64,000 bases of DNA, from contig NW_024609880.1 in NCBI RefSeq assembly GCF_016920785.2, positions 30,279,152 to 30,343,151 on the forward strand. Direction: 5' to 3'. The position numbers and the translations under genes are program-made. Source of the DNA: Ixodes scapularis. Lineage: Eukaryota; Arthropoda; Arachnida; Ixodida; Ixodidae. This document shows positions 55,431 through 64,000 of this stretch, piece by piece (the stretch's first letter is position 1; each line of letters opens with the position of its first letter). The notes under the pieces were generated by a model, which ran no database searches, was not told the origin of the DNA, and worked only from the letters and a program-made list of their open reading frames with translations.

Positions 55431-56353
55431 TTCAGCCCACTCCAAACTCGTCACACAAGGCATCGCATTTTCCTGTCTGAGGACAGATTTAACAAGCACA
55501 TGCATCCACAAATTGAGTTCCAGCTTCATGTCCCAAATTCAACGGTTCAAGGATTCGGGGTATCCTAATTCGGTCATTACTTCAGCTTGCGAAAAAATTA
55601 TGAAATACCTTAAAACAGATCCAGAGATCGAGCAATGTGACCTCGAGCAGAAAGAGAAAAGGAAAACTTCAGTCATACCGTACATCCACCGTCTTTCCCA
55701 CGGACTCAAGAAAGCTGCCACGAGATACAATGTGAATGTTGTTTTTTCCGCCCGCCACAAGCTTAGATCTGTGTGCTCCACAGTCAACAAACGTGCGAGA
55801 AATGACGATCCTACATCTCACAGCCGCTGCAGCATCAAACACAGAATGCAGTTTGTCGCCTGCATAAAAGGTGTGGTCTACAAGATCCCGTTTTCCTGCG
55901 GGCGTGCCTACATAGGACAAACTGGGAGTTGCCTCAACATAAGACTACGAAAACACCACAGTTCTATGAAAGGAACCGCTCACACACATCTCACAATGCA
56001 TTGCCGGGATTGCGGATGCCAACCCCTTTTGAACAACACGACAGTGATGTTCCGACACAACCAGAAACTACCCCGAGAAATGATGCAGACGTACTACATA
56101 ACACAAAACGGATCCTTGTGTGTGAGCCAGCCCACAGTGACTTTGATAAAGAGCGAGATCGGCTTTTTGTATCTCGGATAATTCGGCTGGTAGTGAAAGA
56201 AAAAGCGCCAGGACCACGGAGGGGCATGCCTGGACGAGCAGCAGCATCATCATATGTATTTCCTTTTCAATCGAATCAGTTGCTCGTTAAGCGCTTGGCC
56301 TGTGTTTTCTCCTCTGTCTCTCTTTGTCCTAGTCGCACTGTAAGTTATAATGA
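55431..56353 (+). pseudogene. Penelope-like element, second family, plus copy, heavily 5'-truncated
   Basis: Joined head-to-head to the minus copy at about 55,430. It starts after the RT YVDD region at SAHSKLVTQGIAFSCLRT and runs open through the linker and GIY-YIG (VVYKIPFSCGRAYIGQTGSC, RKHHSSMKGTAHTH, CRDCGC) to a TAA at 56,179-56,181. A tail with TAAGTTATAATG ends about 56,353. No RT, so not autonomous. This copy is repeated exactly at 58,494-59,416. Confidence 0.88.
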
Positions 56354-56856
56354 TCTCTACCGTAAACTCGCCCAATTGTCCATTCTGCTAAGCCTGCACA
56401 GTTCGGTCTTTTTTTGGTGACCAAATTCGGTCGGCAGCAAGACTGCTTTTTAAAAGTGTGAACGAACCATATGTTCTAGCAAAAAATGTGCCTATTAGAG
56501 AGGTTCAACTATTAGAACCATAGCTATACTTACTGACCTTTTAATGTGAGGCCTAAGTTTCCACATTCCACCAGGATGTGCGAAGAGGTAAGCATTGGAA
56601 TCTATGGAAGAAGCTTAGCAATGTTGAGGCATAGAAAGGTAATGGTTCTTCAAACAGTGCTAACCGTATTGTTGGTTTCATTTCTGAATTGTTTTGTGTT
56701 GTCTCTGTTTCTGTCGTGTTCTTAAATCTCGGTGATTTGCTTTGTTCGTGGTTTGCAAGGTTTCAGCAGACCCGTCCTCTTTTTTAAAAGGTTCTTTTTT
56801 TTAATTAGATGCTGTATATGGGGTGTCTGTTCATGCAGGCTTAGGCCATCCCAACA

Positions 56857-57249
56857 ATGTCAGGACTGCTTTCTGCTGATCATTTTCATAACCTAAATAT
56901 AATTCAGTTAGAACCCAGGGAACAATTTTTGCAACAGATATATCCCTCATTGCCTCTACGCACGCCTTCTAAATTCTGGGAACTGGATGGAAATAGTGTA
57001 TTAGGTTCACCACTATCTTTCGATGATTTTCCGAGTGATGCTGCCACACTCCACGAATGCGGCCTGCGGAAGTTCTCATTCAGCCACTGTAGGGCGCGCA
57101 GCATTCAATCGGTTGAGGCGTTTTCAAAGCTGGAGGATATAGTGGTGCCTCGATTATGTGACTTTCAGGAGACTGCGCGACAACATTGGATAATCCAAAA
57201 AACAACAGTTACGGGTCAAAGACATACAGAACTTCCAAACAGCCTTTAA
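56857..57249 (+). CDS. Hypothetical 130-codon ORF (copy 1)
   Basis: MSGLLSADHFHNLNIIQLEP, then a non-repetitive sequence ending ELPNSL. No domain recognised. The same ORF is repeated at 59,920-60,312. It may be part of an unknown TE; CAGTAAAACCCC (minus, about 57,430) resembles a pogo-type end. Confidence 0.25.
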   Translation: MSGLLSADHFHNLNIIQLEPREQFLQQIYPSLPLRTPSKFWELDGNSVLGSPLSFDDFPSDAATLHECGLRKFSFSHCRARSIQSVEAFSKLEDIVVPRLCDFQETARQHWIIQKTTVTGQRHTELPNSL

Positions 57250-57861
57250 GCTGATAATCTGCTGGAATCTGAAGAAGCTAGAACCCTCATGCAACTATGA
57301 ATGTAACCTAGAAATTGTGTAATAGAGGTGCCAATCAATCTTTATTATCACATTGGAACTTCAAAAGAAATCAGTGAGTTTCTGCTGACTCGTCCAGTTG
57401 TGCATAAACCGGGGACGCATAATTGGGGTTTTACTGTATCCACTGTGGGACACATTTCATTCTCGATCGCATAATGTGTAGAATTTTCTTAAAAATTTCT
57501 GGGCGTTGCCTTTAAGGACTAGCATTTTCAAAATAAAAAAAAACAATCAGAAAACTGCTTTAATAAACGACGCAGATCAAGCCTGGAATGTGCTCGACAG
57601 CGGATGTTTTCTTCAGCTTCGATAACACTTCCCCAGTCGACTGCTGCATGCTGCAAGATTGCCAATTCAGAACTTCCGGAGGCTGCAATCACAGAGTGAA
57701 GCGTAATTATAGTTGGAGGCACTTACTACAGTCCATGTGCATGTTCTCTTAAAGGGACACTTGCATGGCTGTTAGGAATATAGCTAATAATAATCAATAA
57801 TATTGATTACTATTAGCCTTGGCACACTCGCAACTGTTGTTTATTTGGAAAGACAACTTAC
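57250..57861. other. Unassigned (also repeated at 60,313-60,924)
   Basis: Includes TCTTAAAGGGACACTTGCATG at about 57,751, which looks like one end of a TTAA MITE without a partner. Confidence 0.35.
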
Positions 57862-58493
57862 TATGTAGGCCTCTTCAGCCAGCCTAGTCATCATCACTTC
57901 GCGCGAAGCATTTTTGTTTAATAGTGCAATTGATGCCCCACTTACACACTCTTTTCCTTTTTCCTAAATATCATATTCCTCATGCAGTTCTCTGCTTGTT
58001 TTGGCATTGTATCTGGCAAGAATCTTAACATCGTGCAACACCAAGGAACAAAGGCATTTGCTGCAGTGAATGGCGAGGTGGCCAGACAGGCTAGCTCACG
58101 TGGCAGCCACGTGCTCATGGGCACGTTCATTCATGCATCCACAAATTTATTATTGTGTTTTATGCTGCAAGGCTCAGACGGCTGCTCTATGATGTTGATT
58201 CTGTGGCAGAGCCGAGCCATCTTATTGGATGCCAAGGACACCACGGGAATGCGGTGGCGCTGACCGACTTTCCTTAATTGTGTGAAACTGAGGGTATGGT
58301 ATCACAGCTGGTCTTACATTGGACCTCTCACGAGTGGGTTTGTTGGGATCTGGAACCTTGCTCCAAGCAAGGTTCCAGATCCCGATGGATCTTGCCTAGG
58401 AAGATGTTACTGAGCACAGAGGCTACCCTCGACCCTATGCATACTCCGGACTTCTGTAGGTACACCTTGTCCTGCCATCCGATGAATGTGGAC

Positions 58494-59416
58494 TTCAGCC
58501 CACTCCAAACTCGTCACACAAGGCATCGCATTTTCCTGTCTGAGGACAGATTTAACAAGCACATGCATCCACAAATTGAGTTCCAGCTTCATGTCCCAAA
58601 TTCAACGGTTCAAGGATTCGGGGTATCCTAATTCGGTCATTACTTCAGCTTGCGAAAAAATTATGAAATACCTTAAAACAGATCCAGAGATCGAGCAATG
58701 TGACCTCGAGCAGAAAGAGAAAAGGAAAACTTCAGTCATACCGTACATCCACCGTCTTTCCCACGGACTCAAGAAAGCTGCCACGAGATACAATGTGAAT
58801 GTTGTTTTTTCCGCCCGCCACAAGCTTAGATCTGTGTGCTCCACAGTCAACAAACGTGCGAGAAATGACGATCCTACATCTCACAGCCGCTGCAGCATCA
58901 AACACAGAATGCAGTTTGTCGCCTGCATAAAAGGTGTGGTCTACAAGATCCCGTTTTCCTGCGGGCGTGCCTACATAGGACAAACTGGGAGTTGCCTCAA
59001 CATAAGACTACGAAAACACCACAGTTCTATGAAAGGAACCGCTCACACACATCTCACAATGCATTGCCGGGATTGCGGATGCCAACCCCTTTTGAACAAC
59101 ACGACAGTGATGTTCCGACACAACCAGAAACTACCCCGAGAAATGATGCAGACGTACTACATAACACAAAACGGATCCTTGTGTGTGAGCCAGCCCACAG
59201 TGACTTTGATAAAGAGCGAGATCGGCTTTTTGTATCTCGGATAATTCGGCTGGTAGTGAAAGAAAAAGCGCCAGGACCACGGAGGGGCATGCCTGGACGA
59301 GCAGCAGCATCATCATATGTATTTCCTTTTCAATCGAATCAGTTGCTCGTTAAGCGCTTGGCCTGTGTTTTCTCCTCTGTCTCTCTTTGTCCTAGTCGCA
59401 CTGTAAGTTATAATGA
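58494..59416 (+). pseudogene. Penelope-like plus copy, duplicate
   Basis: Identical translation to the copy at 55,431-56,353, exactly 3063 bases downstream. Part of the tandem duplication. It has the same truncation and the same open GIY-YIG frame (ending 59,244). Confidence 0.9.
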
Positions 59417-59919
59417 TCTCTACCGTAAACTCGCCCAATTGTCCATTCTGCTAAGCCTGCACAGTTCGGTCTTTTTTTGGTGACCAAATTCGGTCGGCAG
59501 CAAGACTGCTTTTTAAAAGTGTGAACGAACCATATGTTCTAGCAAAAAATGTGCCTATTAGAGAGGTTCAACTATTAGAACCATAGCTATACTTACTGAC
59601 CTTTTAATGTGAGGCCTAAGTTTCCACATTCCACCAGGATGTGCGAAGAGGTAAGCATTGGAATCTATGGAAGAAGCTTAGCAATGTTGAGGCATAGAAA
59701 GGTAATGGTTCTTCAAACAGTGCTAACCGTATTGTTGGTTTCATTTCTGAATTGTTTTGTGTTGTCTCTGTTTCTGTCGTGTTCTTAAATCTCGGTGATT
59801 TGCTTTGTTCGTGGTTTGCAAGGTTTCAGCAGACCCGTCCTCTTTTTTAAAAGGTTCTTTTTTTTAATTAGATGCTGTATATGGGGTGTCTGTTCATGCA
59901 GGCTTAGGCCATCCCAACA

Positions 59920-60312
59920 ATGTCAGGACTGCTTTCTGCTGATCATTTTCATAACCTAAATATAATTCAGTTAGAACCCAGGGAACAATTTTTGCAACAG
60001 ATATATCCCTCATTGCCTCTACGCACGCCTTCTAAATTCTGGGAACTGGATGGAAATAGTGTATTAGGTTCACCACTATCTTTCGATGATTTTCCGAGTG
60101 ATGCTGCCACACTCCACGAATGCGGCCTGCGGAAGTTCTCATTCAGCCACTGTAGGGCGCGCAGCATTCAATCGGTTGAGGCGTTTTCAAAGCTGGAGGA
60201 TATAGTGGTGCCTCGATTATGTGACTTTCAGGAGACTGCGCGACAACATTGGATAATCCAAAAAACAACAGTTACGGGTCAAAGACATACAGAACTTCCA
60301 AACAGCCTTTAA
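59920..60312 (+). CDS. Hypothetical 130-codon ORF (copy 2)
   Basis: Identical to the frame at 56,857-57,249 because of the tandem duplication. Unrecognised. Identity here reflects recent copying, not selection. Confidence 0.25.
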   Translation: MSGLLSADHFHNLNIIQLEPREQFLQQIYPSLPLRTPSKFWELDGNSVLGSPLSFDDFPSDAATLHECGLRKFSFSHCRARSIQSVEAFSKLEDIVVPRLCDFQETARQHWIIQKTTVTGQRHTELPNSL

Positions 60313-61540
60313 GCTGATAATCTGCTGGAATCTGAAGAAGCTAGAACCCTCATGCAACTATGAATGTAACCTAGAAATTGTGTAATAGAGGTGCCAATCA
60401 ATCTTTATTATCACATTGGAACTTCAAAAGAAATCAGTGAGTTTCTGCTGACTCGTCCAGTTGTGCATAAACCGGGGACGCATAATTGGGGTTTTACTGT
60501 ATCCACTGTGGGACACATTTCATTCTCGATCGCATAATGTGTAGAATTTTCTTAAAAATTTCTGGGCGTTGCCTTTAAGGACTAGCATTTTCAAAATAAA
60601 AAAAAACAATCAGAAAACTGCTTTAATAAACGACGCAGATCAAGCCTGGAATGTGCTCGACAGCGGATGTTTTCTTCAGCTTCGATAACACTTCCCCAGT
60701 CGACTGCTGCATGCTGCAAGATTGCCAATTCAGAACTTCCGGAGGCTGCAATCACAGAGTGAAGCGTAATTATAGTTGGAGGCACTTACTACAGTCCATG
60801 TGCATGTTCTCTTAAAGGGACACTTGCATGGCTGTTAGGAATATAGCTAATAATAATCAATAATATTGATTACTATTAGCCTTGGCACACTCGCAACTGT
60901 TGTTTATTTGGAAAGACAACTTACTATGTAGGCCTCTTCAGCCAGCCTAGTCATCATCACTTCGCGCGAAGCATTTTTGTTTAATAGTGCAATTGATGCC
61001 CCACTTACACACTCTTTTCCTTTTTCCTAAATATCATATTCCTCATGCAGTTCTCTGCTTGTTTTGGCATTGTATCTGGCAAGAATCTTAACATCGTGCA
61101 ACACCAAGGAACAAAGGCATTTGCTGCAGTGAATGGCGAGGTGGCCAGACAGGCTAGCTCACGTGGCAGCCACGTGCTCATGGGCACGTTCATTCATGCA
61201 TCCACAAATTTATTATTGTGTTTTATGCTGCAAGGCTCAGACGGCTGCTCTATGATGTTGATTCTGTGGCAGAGCCGAGCCATCTTATTGGATGCCAAGG
61301 ACACCACGGGAATGCGGTGGCGCTGACCGACTTTCCTTAATTGTGTGAAACTGAGGGTATGGTATCACAGCTGGTCTTACATTGGACCTCTCACGAGTGG
61401 GTTTGTTTATCCAGAAGCAAGCTACCTGCAGATGTGTATAATTCAGGTCGCCAAAAGCTTGTTAAATAAAGTTGAGGCATAAACAAGCCTGCTCGTGAGA
61501 GGCCCAATGTGAGACCAGATGTGGTACCATACTTACACTC

Positions 61541-62214
61541 ATACCTGCCAACTCTTCCGAATTTTTCGTAAAATGTACAAATTGGGACTAATTTTACGAT
61601 TTTACGAATCTTGCTTCAAATCTTACAAAAAAATTTTTTATTTTTTTTGTTGTTGTTTTTGTAACTCCGTTGTTGGTGGTATCTTGTATTGCCACAAGAG
61701 GGCGATAGGTACCGTCCACAGCAGCGTCGTGGTTTTTACTATCCGTCTATCCGGTGGCCACGAATCGAAAACCAATCCAAAGCTCAAAGCCTTTGTTCGT
61801 GTGTTCGGCGGTGCAGAGGTGCAAGTTGGTTCGGCGTGTTCAGACGTTGCTGGGGCCTCGTTGTTTCGGCCAGTTTCGAGGCAAAAAGTATGGCGTCTGT
61901 GTTTGTTGCGCGTGTAACTGTAGCATTCTCCTTGTCACTGTCGCTTCGCGGTGCAATGCCGAACTCGAAACCTCAAAAGAGGTACTTTCAGGTGTTCCTG
62001 AAGTCCTACACGTCGAAATTTCCGTGCTTCATGCCGCCCAAAAAGCAAGAGAAGTTTGGATTGTGTAGCACGTACACGTGTGATGTAAGCGTTTCGCACG
62101 CTGGCCAGGCTGACATTAAGCTGCACATCGCTTCGCGTAACCCCCCCCCCCCCCCCCCCCCGGCCGCAGCTGCGCGACTTTTATGAATTTGAAATTCCAC
62201 AGGTTGGCAGGTAT
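61541..62214 (+). mobile_element. Non-autonomous hAT element in the fold-back arm
   Basis: Ends ATACCTGCCAAC and GTTGGCAGGTAT. Flanks TTACACTC (61,533-61,540) and GTACACTC (62,215-62,222) match 7 of 8. Removing it restores the palindromic alignment of the fold-back arms. Same family as 30,774-31,735. Confidence 0.88.
61956..62140 (+). pseudogene. hAT-like N-terminal zinc-finger fragment
   Basis: ATG 61,956: MPNSKPQKRYFQVFLKSYTS, then KFPCF and EKFGLCSTYTCDVSVSHAGQ, ADIKLHIAS, cut off by C(21) at 62,141-62,161. The C-x-C...H pattern matches the fragment at 31,018, so both come from one hAT family. The rest of the transposase is deleted. Confidence 0.65.
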
Positions 62215-62715
62215 GTACACTCAGTGTCACACAATTCAAGGAAGTCGGTCAGCGGTACCGCACTACTGTGATGTCTTAGGCACACAATAGGATGGCTTGG
62301 CTCTGCCACAGAATCAACAGGCCCAAGCCCCGCCGTCTTAGCCTTGCAGCATAAAACACAAGGATAAAATTGCTGGGTGTGTTTTGGGTGTTGTGTATCA
62401 GATACCAATATTGTGAGGGGCAGTGTATATGGGCCAGATGTGGGAATGACCCTGCCCGTGAGCATGTGGCTGCCACGCCAGCCAGCCTGTCTAGCCACCT
62501 CGCCATTCACTGCAGCAGATGCCTCTGTTCCCCGGTATTGCATTATGTTAAGATTCTCGCAAATACAATGACAGAACAAGCAGAGAACTGCATGAAGCAT
62601 ATGAAATTTGGGAAAAAGGAAAAAAGCGTGTGAGTGAGGCATCAATCGCCCTATTAAACAAAAATGCTTTGCGCCAATGTGATGGTGACTAGCCTGACCA
62701 GTGGACTTTATATAG

Positions 62716-62879
62716 TAAATGTTCAAACTAGCCTTATTACCCTCTTTACTATTAGCTAGCTCTCTTCATCAAACACTTCCTTACCACCAGCATGTCACGG
62801 CCATTCGTGCACATGCGCTCATCTAAAAGGCATTCATATGGATGTAGTGACCGTATTTGGTTCTATTTTTATGTTTCAG
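62716..62879. other. Upstream of the BEN-like exon
   Basis: Probable intron end. Polypyrimidine GGTTCTATTTTTATGTTTCAG directly precedes the exon. Confidence 0.4.
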
Positions 62880-63063
62880 ATAACCTTTGGAGACATTGCG
62901 CTTCCTGAAGCGCAGTTGAAGCATGTCGACACGAAGCAGCCATCCATTTACGTTCAGGAACTCGCGGTCATGGTATTTGAAACTGAGGCCCTGACAAACT
63001 GCTGCCTTACGGGGTCGGCAATGAAGGGAAAGCTTCCTAAAAAGGGAGTTAAGGACTTGATAG
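62880..63063 (+). CDS. Exon with BEN-domain-like sequence
   Basis: Acceptor TTTTTATGTTTCAG, 184 bp, strong donor ATAG|GTGAGT. Encodes ITFGDIALPEAQLKHVDTKQ, PSIYVQELAVMVFETEALTN and CCLTGSAMKGKLPKKGVKDL. The order (I.LG, acidic gap, Y..EL...VF..E.L....LTG......K....) resembles BEN domains, which bind DNA or chromatin partners in insect and vertebrate repressors. It could belong with the exons at 50,759 and 51,251 (their frames allow it), but intervening exons were not found. It continues past the window. Confidence 0.5.
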
Positions 63064-63170
63064 GTGAGTAAATTGCCATAAAGAGGAAATGGCAAGGCAC
63101 TATTGCAATCAAACTTAACAGGAACAAATACTAAGTTTACTCTTGACATATATTGGACTTAAATCTTGGA

Positions 63171-63738
63171 CAAAAGCTCACCAGACAGAAGCTCACCGGT
63201 CAAAAGCTCACCACGTGAAAATTTCATGTTGGTCTTAACACGAGTGCAGACAACTTAGGTGCATGCGTGCGACACTAAAACACAACAATGAATTAAATCT
63301 GATAGGCACATGGTTTGTTGATTAGACTGGAAACAAGTTTTTCGATTGGTTAGAAGGAAATGCAGTCCCGTACAGGCTGTTTCCAGCAGTCTTGGTAGAT
63401 CTCGGTGTACCTGGAGCCCCTTGCAAATATTTTCCAGACGGTTGTGGCATACCTTGAGTCAACCCAGATTGATCTTATCAGCTTCAGCTCCACTCATTTT
63501 GGTGACCTAAATTTTTGTCCCAAATCGTTGCTTCTGTGCCTGTTATGGCTTACCTGTCGACACCGTTGCACGAGATGGGGTACCACTTCTTCTAAAAATA
63601 GTGCAATGTCCATTGCGTCCGCACTTTGGCCCAGCTCGTGACTCACCGGGTAGCCAAAAAAAAGGGGGTGAGCTATTGTGTGGGTCTAAGAAAAAAACGG
63701 GTGAGCTTCTGTCCGGTGAGCTTTTGTCTGGTCACCAT
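63171..63738. mobile_element. Fold-back MITE with AGCTCACC subrepeats
   Basis: The left end GGACAAAAGCTCACCAGAC with further AAAGCTCACC units is mirrored at the right by GGGTGAGCTTCTGTCCGGTG and AGCTTTTGTC. About 570 bp. Follows the BEN-like exon by about 110 bp. Confidence 0.75.
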
Positions 63739-64000
63739 TGGACTTGTGTCTCGGTACTCATGGATGGTTGTTTCTTTTTGGCTTATGTTGGGGGAGGTAT
63801 TTGTCTCTTTGTGTCATTACGTCTTGCGCTACACCTCTGGTTTGCAATAATGTGCCCCAGTTCTAGCATACTTTAATTTTTGCCTAGATTATAATTCACT
63901 CTGATGTTCCTTCTGCTTAATTTTGATCGTCGATTTATATCAGCGATTAAACTTAACGAAACTTCAGTATTGTTTACTTTTGTGTACAATTTTCTGAAGA
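63739..64000. other. Window end, unassigned
   Basis: Nothing recognised. Confidence 0.4.

Larger units (their letters stand above)
55298..61407 (+). repeat. Tandem duplication of 3047 bp (55,298-58,344 and 58,361-61,407)
   Basis: All frames and every line compared recur at +3063 (for example ATG frames at 55,423/58,486, 56,857/59,920 and 57,982/61,045). I saw no difference. Between the units are 16 bases, GGGATCTGGAACCTTG, that are the inverse of CAAGGTTCCAGATCCC near the start of the unit. Together with one more pair they form a 17-bp-arm, 5-base-loop hairpin at the junction. Confidence 0.93.
60925..62715. mobile_element. Fold-back element split by a hAT insertion
   Basis: The left arm (about 60,925-61,407) and right arm (about 61,475-62,715, minus the hAT) are inverted copies: AAGCATTTTTGTTTAATAG, GCAGTTCTCTGCTTGTT, GAATGGCGAGGTGGC, GATTCTGTGGCAGAGCC and GAATTGTGTGA all recur in inverse. 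The loop is about 65 bases. Another left arm without a partner ends at 58,344, the end of the first tandem unit. Confidence 0.88.

Noticed and set aside
55669..55920. Antisense 83-codon frames in the PLE plus copies
   Set aside because: Shadow of the linker/GIY-YIG coding sequence.

Overview
The window is eukaryotic nuclear DNA and is dominated by transposable elements. The best guess is an arachnid, probably a hard tick. The reasons are: GT-AG introns of 0.13 to 9.8 kb in a protein-coding gene; many Penelope-like (PLE) retroelements; TTAA-flanked MITEs that start TTAAAGGG; tRNA-derived SINEs carrying a CACGTTAAAGA-type 3' domain; and non-LTR remnants with RNase H. I see no prokaryotic operon, rRNA or CRISPR array. 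The species assignment is inference.

Layout. 1-3954: 3' half of a Ty3/Gypsy element (protease, RT, RNase H, integrase; one frameshift) and its 3' LTR. 4.1-10.8 kb: repeats (a 67-bp tandem array, ACACCC-rich elements, a tRNA-like SINE head, a two-copy 1.45-kb tandem repeat). 11.2-13.9 kb, minus strand: a LINE 3' tail and a decayed EnSpm/CACTA-like transposase with N-terminal C2H2 fingers. 15.48-42.26 kb, plus strand: the one well-supported host-type gene. It has ten coding exons whose phases all agree and encodes about 491 aa resembling the SAMD3-like (sterile alpha motif domain-containing protein 3-like) family. Its introns hold P-element/THAP, PLE, mariner, hAT, MITE, SINE and LINE debris, a CRE/E-box minisatellite, and a 3.9-kb head-to-head PLE palindrome in the last intron.

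42.3-50.6 kb: a fold-back element just after the stop codon, three LINE remnants, more ACACCC-type repeats, and an LTR-retrotransposon leader with a broken gag. 50.6-53.4 kb: candidate exons of a second gene, one with an EAETRA-type heptad repeat. 54.1-56.4 kb: a second PLE family as an inverted, truncated pair. 55,298-58,344 is repeated, apparently without change, at 58,361-61,407. The junction carries a 17-bp hairpin, and the duplication ends inside a fold-back element (60.9-62.7 kb) that is itself split by a hAT element with an 8-bp target duplication. 62.88-63.06 kb: an exon with BEN-domain-like sequence.

No pathway joins these genes; the window is mostly a record of nested insertion. The points most worth checking are the reconstructed SAMD3-like gene, the PLE palindromes with a hammerhead-ribozyme-like motif in their tail, the perfect 3-kb tandem duplication with its hairpin junction, and a ~65-bp conserved core shared by repeats at 5.0, 7.8 and 46.1 kb. 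All family assignments were made by eye from motifs; no database search was run.
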